Assembly (NCBI GenBank): GCA_034721895.1
Contig: JAYEND010000041.1
Location: 26,109 to 90,108, forward strand
Direction: 5' to 3'
Source of the DNA: SZUA-451 sp034721895
GTDB taxonomy: Bacteria; Campylobacterota; Campylobacteria; Campylobacterales; Sulfurovaceae
DNA: 64,000 nt
The notes below the pieces were generated by a model. The model saw nothing but the letters and a program-made list of their open reading frames with translations. It made no database searches and was not told the DNA's origin. How positions within the stretch are numbered: position 1 is the stretch's first letter; every line of letters begins with the position of its first letter. The position numbers were made by a program, and so were the translations under genes. Below, piece after piece: positions 5,704 to 14,701 of the stretch.

Positions 5704-8535
5704 TTATTTCCCCCTCAAATACCCCATCGCCGTAGCGATCAGGTCGTCATCATCTTTGCTCGGTGATTTCAGCACCAGCCGCTCCTTGTTCTCATCCATA
5801 AATTCGATAAAGACATTCTGCTCATAGCTGGAGACTTTGGAGATCTTCTGCTCTCTGGCCAATACCTTCATAACGATGATATCAATAAACTGTCGGGTAA
5901 TGGTATCGGGCTTGCCGAATCGATCGGCGATCTCGCTTTCGATCTCATAAACTTCTCCCACTCTTTCACAGAGCGAGAGTCGACGATAGAGCTCCAGCCG
6001 CAGGCGATCTTCTTCGATCAGCTCTTCATTGAGGTAGGCATCGACAGAGAGTTTCATATCAACACTCTGCTCCTCCTCCTGCTTCTGGCCGCTGAGTTCC
6101 CTGATTGCATCTTCAAGCATACGCAAATAGAGCGAATAACCGATCTGTTTGATATGGCCGCTCTGGGCTTCTCCGATGATATTCCCGCCACCGCGGATCT
6201 CAAGATCGTGAAAAGCGAGTACTGCTCCGCTGCCCAGGTCAGAATGTGATTCGAGCGCCAGCAAGCGGCGTTTGGCATTGTCAGTCAAGTGCTCTTTGTC
6301 TTCTACGATAAAGTAACCATACCCCTCTTTGCCTCCCCGTCCGACACGGCCGCGAAGCTGATGGAGATCGGCAATACCGAAATTATCCGCCCCATCAACG
6401 ATCATCGTATTGGCATGCGGCATATGGATACCAGACTCCACGATCGATGTCGAAAGCAGCACATCATACTCACCTGCTTCAAAAAGCATCATCTCATTCT
6501 CTGTCTCTATCGCAGATATTTTGGAGTGCAGCACAGCAATACGCAAGTCGGGTAAAATCTCCAGGAGCTCTTTCTTTTTGGCATCGATCCCGGCAATCGA
6601 GTTGTAAACATAGAAGATCTGCCCGCCCCGGCGCATCTCTCTGAGAATCGCCTCCTTGACCACCTTCTCATCATAACTCTTAACAAAAGTACGTACTCCC
6701 TGACGCTCCAACGGCGGCGTCAATATCTCTGAAAAACTCTTGATCTGCGACAGTGCCAGATTGAGACTTCTCGGGATCGGGGTGGCGCTCATGCTGAGAA
6801 GATGGACATTGATCGCAATCTCTTTCAGTGCCTCCTTTTGTTTCACGCCGAACTTGTGCTCTTCGTCGATCACCACCAGTGCAAGGTTTTTGAATTTTGC
6901 CTTGAGCAGGGCATGGGTACCGATCACTACATCGATCGCCCCCTCTTCAAGTCCTCTTAGCACCTCTCTTTTATCTTTAGCCGAAGAGAAACGGTCGAGC
7001 TTGGCTACTTTGATATCATACTTGTCAAAACGCTCTTTAAGGCTTTTGTAGTGCTGAGAGCTGAGCAGCGTTGTCGGTGCGATGATCATCGCCTGATACC
7101 CATTTTTGACAGCGACAAACATTCCATTCATCGCCACTTCTGTTTTGCCAAATCCCACATCGGCGCTCAGCAGTCGATCCATCATCCTACCGCTGCCCAT
7201 ATCCTCCAGCATTTCGCTGATCGCACGCTCTTGATCTTCAGTGTGGACAAAACCCGCTTCACTCATGAAGATAGCCTGCTCTTCCAGGTCACTCTTAAGT
7301 ACAATCCCTTTTTTCAGATGGCGCTGCGCCGAGAGATTAATGATCTGCGAAGCAATGGCAAAGAGCTTTTCACGCACTTTACCCTTGAGTCGCTTGAAGC
7401 TTGCCTTGCCGAGACGATCGAGTGCAGGAAGTGCCCCACCCTCTGCCACATAACGGTCAATCACTTCAAGATTCTCTACCGGGACAAGCAGGCTATCCTC
7501 ATTCTGGTAATTAATAACGACAAATTCACGGGTTGCCCCCAGAATTTCACGCTTTTCAATACCCCGGAAGAGGCCGACCCCATGATTTTCATGTACCACA
7601 TAGTCTCCCGGCTTCAGCTCATCGAGGATGATCGAAGCTTTCTTGACACGTTTCTTCTTCAATGGCTTATTGAGCGAGAGGATCAGGCGGTCAGAGCCCA
7701 GAATATTGACGATCCCTTCCTGATAAATGAATTCGATTCCCTCAAAAGAGCCCAGTTCACTCCCCCGAACAATACTCTCATTTCTGGCAATGATCGTGAT
7801 CTTCTTATCCTTATGGGATTCCAGCAGAGCATTGGGCTTGACCGCTTCAAGATCACGATATCTTTTGGCAGGAGGAATCACGACTGCAGGAATACTTTCT
7901 CTGGCGACATGAGGCTCTCCCAGACTGTAGATCTCTTCGACCTCCCTGCTCAGATTCGAAGCTGAAACCGTCTCAAAGAGAGAAAAATATGCTTCAGAGA
8001 GTTCCTCCAGATGCCAGAGCCCCAAACTATCGATATCTCTGACAAAGGTGTCATAGCTGCTCCGCTCCGTCCGGCTCTTCCATGCTTCAAACTGCTCACC
8101 ATTCAGTGCCAGATAGGTTGGAATGATCTCTGCCTCCTCCAGCTCCTCTTTGAAACTCTTCTGTGAATTTTCATCATAGTAGCGGATACTCTCGATCTCT
8201 TCATCAAAGAGGCTGATACGATAGGGAAGTTCCGCATTGATCGGGAAAATATCGATGATATCGCCGCGGAAAGAAACTTCACCCCGCTGAGAAGCGATAT
8301 CGACAAAATGATACCCCCAGTGGTAAAGCTCCTCTTTAAAAGACTGCAACGCCACTGTCTCACCAAATTCAATCTTTTTCTTTTGGAAGAATTCTGCTTT
8401 CGGAAGCGGCAGAAGCATCGTTCTCAAAGGAGCCACCAGCAGACGTTTGCTATCGCTATGGAAATAGTCTGATAGAGTAGCAAAAAGTGCGTAAACCTCA
8501 TCCTGAAAGGCGCGAAGATCCTCACCTGTACTCAC
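5704..8535 (-). CDS. mfd: Transcription-repair coupling factor Mfd (5' end lost in the gap)
   Basis: 943 codons are visible. The frame runs directly into the N gap at 8536, so the GTG beginning the visible part (TGEDLRAFQDEV) is not the true start. About 35-45 N-terminal residues are probably hidden. In order there are UvrB-like domains, the RNA-polymerase-interacting domain (GDYVVHENHGVGLF), a RecG-like helicase with Walker A (ADVGFGKTEVA), DEEH box, SATPIPRS and QLRGRVGRG, and the C-terminal regulatory domain. Mfd displaces RNA polymerase stalled at lesions and recruits UvrA. Identification is certain; only the N-terminus is open. Confidence 0.97.
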   Translation of the reverse strand: MSTGEDLRAFQDEVYALFATLSDYFHSDSKRLLVAPLRTMLLPLPKAEFFQKKKIEFGETVALQSFKEELYHWGYHFVDIASQRGEVSFRGDIIDIFPINAELPYRISLFDEEIESIRYYDENSQKSFKEELEEAEIIPTYLALNGEQFEAWKSRTERSSYDTFVRDIDSLGLWHLEELSEAYFSLFETVSASNLSREVEEIYSLGEPHVARESIPAVVIPPAKRYRDLEAVKPNALLESHKDKKITIIARNESIVRGSELGSFEGIEFIYQEGIVNILGSDRLILSLNKPLKKKRVKKASIILDELKPGDYVVHENHGVGLFRGIEKREILGATREFVVINYQNEDSLLVPVENLEVIDRYVAEGGALPALDRLGKASFKRLKGKVREKLFAIASQIINLSAQRHLKKGIVLKSDLEEQAIFMSEAGFVHTEDQERAISEMLEDMGSGRMMDRLLSADVGFGKTEVAMNGMFVAVKNGYQAMIIAPTTLLSSQHYKSLKERFDKYDIKVAKLDRFSSAKDKREVLRGLEEGAIDVVIGTHALLKAKFKNLALVVIDEEHKFGVKQKEALKEIAINVHLLSMSATPIPRSLNLALSQIKSFSEILTPPLERQGVRTFVKSYDEKVVKEAILREMRRGGQIFYVYNSIAGIDAKKKELLEILPDLRIAVLHSKISAIETENEMMLFEAGEYDVLLSTSIVESGIHMPHANTMIVDGADNFGIADLHQLRGRVGRGGKEGYGYFIVEDKEHLTDNAKRRLLALESHSDLGSGAVLAFHDLEIRGGGNIIGEAQSGHIKQIGYSLYLRMLEDAIRELSGQKQEEEQSVDMKLSVDAYLNEELIEEDRLRLELYRRLSLCERVGEVYEIESEIADRFGKPDTITRQFIDIIVMKVLAREQKISKVSSYEQNVFIEFMDENKERLVLKSPSKDDDDLIATAMGYLRGK

Positions 8536-8635
8536 NNNNNNNNNNNNNNNNNNNNNNNNNNNNNNNNNNNNNNNNNNNNNNNNNNNNNNNNNNNNNNNNN
8601 NNNNNNNNNNNNNNNNNNNNNNNNNNNNNNNNNNN
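8536..8635. other. Assembly gap of exactly 100 N
   Basis: The run is exactly 100 unknown bases, the usual placeholder for a scaffold gap of unknown size. It removes the 5' end of mfd and the space up to folC. The true distance and any small gene inside cannot be judged. Confidence 0.99.
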
Positions 8636-8636
8636 A

Positions 8637-8664
8637 TTTCTAATTTTTAACTTTTAATTTCTTT
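8637..8664. repeat. AT-rich heptamer array at the folC stop codon
   Basis: Four in-phase heptamers (tttctaa, tttttaa, cttttaa, tttcttt) span the folC stop codon at 8640-8642 and encode its last residues, KKLKVKN. The array touches the gap, so any partner hairpin may lie in the unknown bases. Confidence 0.7.
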
Positions 8665-9809
8665 AGGAACGCTTCCACCACATAGAATGAACCAAATACC
8701 AGATAGTTCACCTCTTCATTGATGGTCCCGTCAAAATAATGATACTGCAACTCTGCATTTTGCAGCGCTTCTTCTATCTGTTCGAGCGTAGCAGCTCTCT
8801 GAGACACTATACGGATAATCTCCACACGTTTTACCCTGGGCTTCAGGATACGCAATACCTCTTCATAATCTTTATCATCAAGGCTATTGTAGATCAATAC
8901 AACCTCATCATCAAGAGCTTCCACAATAGCTTTGGCCGCCAATGGATTATGCCCGACATCGATACGGATATTGTGTCGAAGGGGATAAAAACGCCCGAAA
9001 AGTTCAAGGGATCCAAGATCATTGATATCATACCTGATATTCAAAATATCCAGTGTCTGGAGTGCGACCATTACATTATCAATCAGATATTTCCCCCACC
9101 CCTTCTCCTGGACAATTTGCTCCAACTCTCCTCTTTTCTTAACGCTCAGGGCAGAACGCTCAACGCTTAATAAGAGCTCTGCTCTTCTTTCCAAAGCAAT
9201 CCTCTTTGCCACCTCAACCACTTCAGAATAAACCTGCGGTGCCAGCAAAGCCTGCTTTCGTATGCTTCTTATCTTTGTAGATGCAATCTCTTCGATCGTT
9301 TCACCCAGAAACGCCTGATGATCTATGCCGATGGGAGTAATAACACTGAGGATCTTGTCGCAGACATTCGTCGCATCATACTCACCTCCAAGTCCTGCCT
9401 CCAAAATAATCAAATCCAAATCTTCAAATACGATCAATGCCAGCAATGTCGTATATTCAAAATAGCTCAATGCTTCACTCATCTGCTGTCCCAGAATGCG
9501 GTAGAGTCGCTGATGAGCAGCTTCGAGCTTCTCATCGCTGCTGTCTCTGCCATTGAGCCAGATACGTTCGTTGAACTTCAAAATGTGAGGCGAGGAAAAA
9601 TGCCCTGTCCCTAAACCGCTGCGATATGCCAAATGGGCAATTATCCGACCGGTCGAGCCTTTGCCGTTCGTACCAACGATATGAATGTTGGGCGGATGGG
9701 CAATAGTCTCCCTGAGCACTGCATACGCCTGATGCACCCGCTGATGATCGATCTCTTTATAATAGAGTGGTTTGGCTTCGAGAAAATCGCTGAAAGATGG
9801 TACACTCAC
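8640..9809 (-). CDS. folC: Bifunctional folylpolyglutamate/dihydrofolate synthase
   Basis: The 389-residue Mur-ligase-type enzyme adds glutamate to folates (and dihydropteroate) with ATP. The P-loop GTNGKGST lies at 46-53, followed by FSSPHILKFNERI and EAGLGGEYDATN, typical of FolC. An unusual stretch near residues 212-225 (SVERSALSV) is encoded by AGCGTTN heptamers, and the C-terminal KKLKVKN is encoded by another heptamer array. The start lies 2 bases after the lptE-like stop, so the gene is co-transcribed with it and perhaps with leuS. Family assignment is firm. Which of the two activities dominates cannot be read from sequence. Confidence 0.94.
   Translation of the reverse strand: MSVPSFSDFLEAKPLYYKEIDHQRVHQAYAVLRETIAHPPNIHIVGTNGKGSTGRIIAHLAYRSGLGTGHFSSPHILKFNERIWLNGRDSSDEKLEAAHQRLYRILGQQMSEALSYFEYTTLLALIVFEDLDLIILEAGLGGEYDATNVCDKILSVITPIGIDHQAFLGETIEEIASTKIRSIRKQALLAPQVYSEVVEVAKRIALERRAELLLSVERSALSVKKRGELEQIVQEKGWGKYLIDNVMVALQTLDILNIRYDINDLGSLELFGRFYPLRHNIRIDVGHNPLAAKAIVEALDDEVVLIYNSLDDKDYEEVLRILKPRVKRVEIIRIVSQRAATLEQIEEALQNAELQYHYFDGTINEEVNYLVFGSFYVVEAFLKKLKVKN
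9141..9168. repeat. Heptamer array inside folC
   Basis: aacgctc, agggcag, aacgctc and aacgctt lie in 7-bp phase within folC. On the coding strand the unit is AGCGTTN and the product is SVERSALSV. A near-identical peptide from the same unit type occurs in AddA (59283-59310). Confidence 0.7.
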
Positions 9810-9811
9810 AA

Positions 9812-10369
9812 CTATTGCACTGCTCCCTGCGCACTCGCATAAGCCAGAAACTGATCAAGTGCTTTTGCCAATCCCTCGCGGATCGCTTCGATCCTGAGGT
9901 TTGATGAAAGCAGTGAACTGGCCTGGATGTCCGATTCCACCATTGAAGTAATTGTGCGCGAAAGTTTTCCTTTTTTGGTCACCATATCAAACTTAACCCG
10001 TATGTTGGCACGATAGCGGGTAATATACCCATTGGCATCGTAACTCATCGGAGAAAAGGTGCTGCCCTCATACGAAGCAACAATAATACTCTCCGCCTGC
10101 TCTTTGGAAGCCAAATTCCCCTTGAAACGTCTTATGATCATACCGCGCAGCGCATCTTCCACAGCCACAGCGTTCTCCGGCTCTTTCTGCGATACTTTCA
10201 CATCCACATAGACAGAATCGTGGAAAACATTCTGGATATAGTGTGACGAAGGTTTATAGCCGCAACCAGCTATTAGCAGAACTAATAGAGTGAAGAGTGA
10301 AGAGTGAAGAGTGAAGAGTTTTGATTTGTTTTGCTTGGCAAAGCTTCTATTGAAATACATTTTTCCCAT
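9812..10369 (-). CDS. lptE: LptE-like lipoprotein of the LPS transport complex
   Basis: This protein of about 185 residues has a lipoprotein signal peptide ending in the lipobox LIAGC, then a mixed alpha/beta domain (GYKPSSHYIQNVF, VEDALRGMIIRRF, YRANIRVKFDMVTK) like that of LptE, the plug and assembly factor of the outer-membrane LptD channel. The start is the ATG at 10369, 8 bases after GAGGGAG. An upstream in-frame ATG at 10420 has no ribosome site and lies in repeat sequence. Part of the signal peptide (LFTLHSSLFTL) is encoded by four copies of a 7-bp repeat. LptE sequences diverge strongly, so the name rests on size, lipobox and the folC-leuS neighbourhood. Confidence 0.75.
   Translation of the reverse strand: MGKMYFNRSFAKQNKSKLFTLHSSLFTLLVLLIAGCGYKPSSHYIQNVFHDSVYVDVKVSQKEPENAVAVEDALRGMIIRRFKGNLASKEQAESIIVASYEGSTFSPMSYDANGYITRYRANIRVKFDMVTKKGKLSRTITSMVESDIQASSLLSSNLRIEAIREGLAKALDQFLAYASAQGAVQ
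10287..10320. repeat. Heptanucleotide tandem repeat (agagtga)x4 in the lptE signal peptide
   Basis: Four perfect agagtga copies plus agagtt encode FTLHSSLFT within the hydrophobic signal sequence. It is the second signal peptide in the window built on a 7-bp array (compare 627-659), with a different unit. Confidence 0.85.
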
Positions 10370-10398
10370 TCTTATTTCTCCCTCTTCATCTAAATTGC

Positions 10399-10453
10399 AA
10401 GCGGAGCCGCCGCACCGCAAACAAAACTTCTTAACCCTTAACGCTTAGCACTA
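10399..10453. repeat. GC-rich 20-mer plus heptamer array at the leuS stop
   Basis: aagcggagccgccgcaccgc (10399-10418), a 7-base spacer, then heptamers (acttctt, aaccctt, aacgctt, agcacta; 10426-10453) end on the leuS stop codon. The same 20-mer with four substitutions and the same 7-base spacer occurs at 17314-17340 before the fabH heptamers. The geometry matches the hairpin-plus-heptamer elements. Confidence 0.7.
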
Positions 10454-12892
10454 ACTCGGTTTCACCACAAGATTAACCAGCTTATTAGGCACTACAATCT
10501 CTTTGATCATCGTCATTCCCTCCAGCCACTTGGCCCCTGCTTCTCTGGCTGCTGCAAGAACTTCTTCTTTGGAGGCATCCGGTGAAACGGCGATCTCGGT
10601 ACGTTTTTTACCATTAATTGTCACAGCCAGAGTAATGCTGTCCTGAACGAAGACTTCCTCTTTGAGCGGAATGGGCGCTGAGAGATTTTCTCTCCCGAAA
10701 AGCACTTCACTCAATTCGCTCGCCACATGCGGGACAATCGGTTCGAGCAGGTTTAGGAGAATATACATCCCCTCGCTCCATACTGCCGAATCATCCTGTT
10801 TGTCCAGCGCATTAAGTGCCTCCATACTTGCAGCTATCAGTGTATTGAAGGCGAAAGAGTTCTCATAAACTTCTGTGGACTTTTTCAACGCTTCATAGAC
10901 TTTGGCCCGTGCCTCTTTTGATTCGGAGCTGAGTGCTGCATGATCGATCTCAGGCAGGCTCTTCTCATTCACCTTTGCTTGACGGTCGTAGAGTTTCCTG
11001 ATAAACCGGAATGCCCCCTCGACGGCACTGTCATTCCACTCCAGCTCTTTTTGAGGCGGCGCGGCAAAAAGGATAAAAAGACGGGCCGTATCGGCACCGT
11101 ACTTTTCTATTAATTTGTCCGGATCGACAGTATTGCCTTTTGACTTGCTCATCTTGGCACCATCTTTGAGCACCATCCCTTGTGTCAAAAGATTCTCAAA
11201 AGGCTCATTGATATCACACACTCCCATATCCCTGAGTACTTTGATAAAAAATCTTGCATAGAGAAGGTGCAAAATCGCATGCTCGATTCCACCGATGTAT
11301 TGATCAACCGGCAGCCAATAATTTGCATCCTCTCTGTCTATTCCCACCTCCTGCCATTTTCCGGGATCAGTCGCATAGCGGAGCTGATACCAGCTCGACT
11401 GCACAAAGGTATCGAGTGTGTCTGTCTCACGGATCGCCTCTTTTCCGCATTGGGGACAAGAGCAATGTTTCCAGGTCGGATGACTCTCAAGCGGATTCCC
11501 CTCACCGGTGATCTCAACATCCTCAGGCAATGCGATCGGAAGATTCTCAAGTTTTTCAGGAACCAGACCGCAACTGCTGCAGTGCACGAACGGGATCGGG
11601 GCACCCCAATAGCGCTGGCGACTGACTCCCCAGTTTCTCAGTTTGAAGTTAGTAGTTCCTTTTCCAAGCTCTTTCTCTTCAAAAAAAGCAATAATCTGCT
11701 CTTTAGCATCTATACTCTTCACACCTGTAAAATTATCAGAGTTTTCCAATGAGCCTTCAGCAATATAGGGTAGCTCTTCGCCGCCTGAAATGACTCTCTT
11801 GACAGGCAAGTCATACTTGCCTGCAAACTCAAAGTCTCGCTCATCATGTGCCGGAACCGCCATCACAGCACCGCCACCATAGGAAGCCAGGACAAAATTG
11901 GATGTCCAGACAGGAATCTTCTCGCCAGTCAACGGATGGATCACATCGATACCCAAAGGATACCCCTCTTTCTCCGCTTGCGCACGATCACGCTCCGTCA
12001 TATTGGCGATATGGGTAATCGCTTCTGCGACCTCAGACTTCAGAAGATCATGTTTGATCAGGTACTTGACGATCGGATGTTCTGCCGCCAAAGCACTGTA
12101 GGTCACCCCGTAGATCGTATCGGGGCGGGTCGTGAAGACTTGATAGTTTTCAAACTTTCCACCCAGCTTTGCTTTGCTCTCTTCACTCAATTCAAAGGTA
12201 AACTCCAGCCCCTGAGATTTCCCGATCCAGTTACTCTGCATCGTCAAAACCTGATTGGGCCATTTCCCCTCGAGCAGCTTCAGGTCATCGAGCAGTTCAT
12301 CAGCATATTTGACAATGTCAATATAGTATCCCGGCATCTCTTTGAGCTCTACTTCCGTTCCGCAGCGCCAGCAGCATCCCTCTTCGACCTGTTCATTGGC
12401 CAGTACCGTATGACAGGGTTCACACCAGTTTACCGTCGTTGATTCACGGTAGAGCAATCCCGCCTCAAACATTTTAATGACAAACTCTTGCTCCCAGCGG
12501 GTATAAAGCTCATCACAGGTCGCAAATTCTCTTGTCTTTGAAAAAGAGAAACCCAGAGAAACCAATTCTTTGCGCATATAGTCAATATTTTCATAGGTCC
12601 ATTTTTTGGGGTGCAGCTTATGTTTAATCGCTGCATTTTCCGCCGGCATCCCAAAGGCATCCCAGCCAATTGGGTGCAGAACGTTAAAATCCTGTTTACG
12701 GTAATAGCGTGCTATGGCATCTCCTATTGCATAGTTCCTAACATGGCCCATGTGGATCCGTCCGCTCGGATAAGGGAACATACTCAGGATGTATTTCTTC
12801 TTTTTACTCTGATCATCCAAGGGCTCAAAAGCTTTCTCCTGCTTCCAGCTATCTTGCCATTTTTTTTCAATCTCCCTGGGATTGTAACTCAT
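10451..12892 (-). CDS. leuS: Leucyl-tRNA synthetase
   Basis: This class I synthetase of 813 residues charges tRNA-Leu. HMGH (HIGH box) lies at 47-50, the CP1 editing domain contains TTRPDTIYGVT, and KMSKSKGNTVDP is the second signature. Cysteine pairs (CEPC, CCWRC; CSSC, CPQC) suggest zinc sites in the CP1/ZN1 region. The ATG at 12892 follows GGAG at good spacing and begins the conserved MSYNPREIEKKWQ. A 23-codon upstream extension to 12961 has no homology support. The stop lies in a heptamer array. Confidence 0.97.
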   Translation of the reverse strand: MSYNPREIEKKWQDSWKQEKAFEPLDDQSKKKKYILSMFPYPSGRIHMGHVRNYAIGDAIARYYRKQDFNVLHPIGWDAFGMPAENAAIKHKLHPKKWTYENIDYMRKELVSLGFSFSKTREFATCDELYTRWEQEFVIKMFEAGLLYRESTTVNWCEPCHTVLANEQVEEGCCWRCGTEVELKEMPGYYIDIVKYADELLDDLKLLEGKWPNQVLTMQSNWIGKSQGLEFTFELSEESKAKLGGKFENYQVFTTRPDTIYGVTYSALAAEHPIVKYLIKHDLLKSEVAEAITHIANMTERDRAQAEKEGYPLGIDVIHPLTGEKIPVWTSNFVLASYGGGAVMAVPAHDERDFEFAGKYDLPVKRVISGGEELPYIAEGSLENSDNFTGVKSIDAKEQIIAFFEEKELGKGTTNFKLRNWGVSRQRYWGAPIPFVHCSSCGLVPEKLENLPIALPEDVEITGEGNPLESHPTWKHCSCPQCGKEAIRETDTLDTFVQSSWYQLRYATDPGKWQEVGIDREDANYWLPVDQYIGGIEHAILHLLYARFFIKVLRDMGVCDINEPFENLLTQGMVLKDGAKMSKSKGNTVDPDKLIEKYGADTARLFILFAAPPQKELEWNDSAVEGAFRFIRKLYDRQAKVNEKSLPEIDHAALSSESKEARAKVYEALKKSTEVYENSFAFNTLIAASMEALNALDKQDDSAVWSEGMYILLNLLEPIVPHVASELSEVLFGRENLSAPIPLKEEVFVQDSITLAVTINGKKRTEIAVSPDASKEEVLAAAREAGAKWLEGMTMIKEIVVPNKLVNLVVKPS

Positions 12893-13058
12893 CTTTGCTC
12901 CAACATAATAAATTGGATTGATTATATCCAAGGAGTGGTTAGGAAGAGTTTTACGCTTCATTAAATAAGTCCACTTAATAATTTTCTAATCATCAATAGT
13001 ATATGATATCTATCCTCGAAAGAGTATATCTCAAATAGAACAGAAGGCTATTATCTTA

Positions 13059-13694
13059 ATGAAAAAAATTTTACTTCTTCTTTTGCTTATTTTTAGCGTT
13101 TCGATCCATGCGGACAGAGCTTACCAAAAGGGGCTAAAAGCTTATCAGTCTAAACAATATTCTGCGGCATTGAAATATTTTTACATCTCCGCCAGGCACT
13201 ACAACATCAATGCTTACACCGAACTCGGCCTTATGCATGAGTATGGCATAGGGACAGCTTCCAATCTTGCCACAGCTTTCTACTGGTATGAAAAGGCCGC
13301 CAATCGTAACAGCCCTCTGGCGCAATACCATCTTGCGACAATGTACGAAAAAGGGAAATGGGTTAAAAAAGATATGAAAAAAGCACAATTCTGGTACCAG
13401 AATGCCGCCCAAAACGGAAACAAAAAAGCAAAAATTCGGTTAGCAGGAAAACAGTCGGCAACCCCTACTGTTCAACCTACTGTTCAAAAAGAACAGGCTG
13501 GAATTATGAATTCACTGACTTTCTGGAAGGGAAAGCAGTCAGCAACCACTACTCAGCCGACTGTCCAGCTGGAGGAAAAGCGGTCGACAACAGCCACCGC
13601 TCAACCGACTCTTCAAGCAGAAAAACCATTAACAGCTCCCACTGCTCAAAAAGAACAGACTGGAATTATGAATTCACTGACTTTCTGGAAGTAA
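13059..13694 (+). CDS. Secreted Sel1-repeat (TPR-like) protein with duplicated C-terminal module
   Basis: The 211-residue protein has a signal peptide (MKKILLLLLLIFSVSIHA), a TPR/Sel1 region at about 20-130 (AYTELGLMHEYGIG, AQYHLATMYEKGKW) and a low-complexity tail of Q, T, P, A and K. Within the tail QKEQ(A/T)GIMNSLTFWK occurs twice, once internally and once as the exact C-terminus. At DNA level this is a 45-bp direct repeat with one mismatch. Sel1 proteins act as interaction scaffolds, often in the envelope. The gene is divergent from leuS and stands alone. Function unknown. Confidence 0.8.
   Translation: MKKILLLLLLIFSVSIHADRAYQKGLKAYQSKQYSAALKYFYISARHYNINAYTELGLMHEYGIGTASNLATAFYWYEKAANRNSPLAQYHLATMYEKGKWVKKDMKKAQFWYQNAAQNGNKKAKIRLAGKQSATPTVQPTVQKEQAGIMNSLTFWKGKQSATTTQPTVQLEEKRSTTATAQPTLQAEKPLTAPTAQKEQTGIMNSLTFWK
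13485..13691 (+). repeat. 45-bp direct repeat with 162-bp period inside the Sel1 gene
   Basis: Bases 13485-13529 and 13647-13691 are identical except for one position. Each copy encodes the QKEQ-GIMNSLTFWK module. The DNA between holds further diverged K/Q-S-A/T-T-QPT units, so the tail grew by tandem duplication. Confidence 0.85.
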
Positions 13695-13734
13695 AGAGTT
13701 CACTTCCAGAACTACTTATTACCTTCCACTGCCT

Positions 13735-14613
13735 CTACTGAAACGTATCACATTGTCTTAAATCCCCGGACTGGAACCCTCTCTTGAACCATTCTGAACG
13801 CTGTGCGGCACTACCATGTGTAAAAGCATCTGGCCTGACATACCCCTGCGCCTGCTTCTGTAGCACATCATCCCCGATAGAACTGGCTGCATTCAACGCT
13901 TCTTCAATATCTCCCGGTTCAAGAATATTGAAACGCTTTTGCGCATGGTGTGCCCAGACGCCGGAATAACAATCAGCCTGAAGCTCTACCCGAACCTGCA
14001 AGGCATTGGCTGCTTTCTCACTTCGTACACTCTGCTTATATTGCTGCACTTTATCCAGTGTGCCCTGGAGATCCTGAACATGATGTCCAATCTCATGGGC
14101 AAGTACATAGGCTTGAGCAAAATCACCCGGCGCATTGTGCCGCTTTGCCAATTCATCAAAAAAACTGAGGTCAAGGTAAACTTTCTTGTCTGCGGGGCAG
14201 TAAAAGGGCCCCATCTGTGTCTGAGCCGTACCACAACCGCTGCGGGTATAGCCACGATAAAGGACCATTGTCGGTTCAGTGTAGCGCAAGCCGTATTGAG
14301 GAAGAATCTCTCTCCAGACATCTTCTGTATCCGCCAATACTGTTTTCATAAACTGTGCCTGCTTCTCATCCTGCACCTTATCTACAGGCTGAGTATGTAC
14401 CGGACCTCCAACTCCCAGGAGGGCCAAAGGATTATAGCCATTCATATAAGCAACAACTCCCACTGCGATAATCGCCCATCCAAGCTTACTACGCAGCAAT
14501 TTTTTAAACAGAGGGAACAGCATGATCAAGGCTCCCATCGAGATATTTCCACCACCACCACTGCTTTCTCTTCTATCGTCTACATTTTTACTCTGCCGAC
14601 CATCTTTTCTCAT
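13735..14613 (-). CDS. YpfJ-type neutral zinc metallopeptidase
   Basis: The 292-residue protein has a low-complexity N-terminus (ESSGGGGNISMG), one membrane segment at about 44-58, and a periplasmic metallopeptidase domain. The zinc motif HEIGH is at 173-177, with a probable third ligand E210 in VELQADCYSGVW. This is the arrangement of the KPN_00210/YpfJ family. The ATG at 14613 follows GAAAGG. The longer frame to 14802 has no support and overlaps dnaX on the other strand. It is convergent with the Sel1 gene and divergent from dnaX. The substrate is unknown. Confidence 0.88.
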   Translation of the reverse strand: MRKDGRQSKNVDDRRESSGGGGNISMGALIMLFPLFKKLLRSKLGWAIIAVGVVAYMNGYNPLALLGVGGPVHTQPVDKVQDEKQAQFMKTVLADTEDVWREILPQYGLRYTEPTMVLYRGYTRSGCGTAQTQMGPFYCPADKKVYLDLSFFDELAKRHNAPGDFAQAYVLAHEIGHHVQDLQGTLDKVQQYKQSVRSEKAANALQVRVELQADCYSGVWAHHAQKRFNILEPGDIEEALNAASSIGDDVLQKQAQGYVRPDAFTHGSAAQRSEWFKRGFQSGDLRQCDTFQ

Positions 14614-14701
14614 TACAGACCTTTCTTTTATATCTGCATCAATTATACCTACCGAAAGTAAAATTTGACTACAATAAATGATTAGAAATAAAGGAGTTTG
14701 C

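Noticed and set aside
7051..7965. 304-codon plus-strand frame
   Set aside because: It lies fully antisense within mfd, whose protein motifs are unambiguous. The product has no coherent domain.
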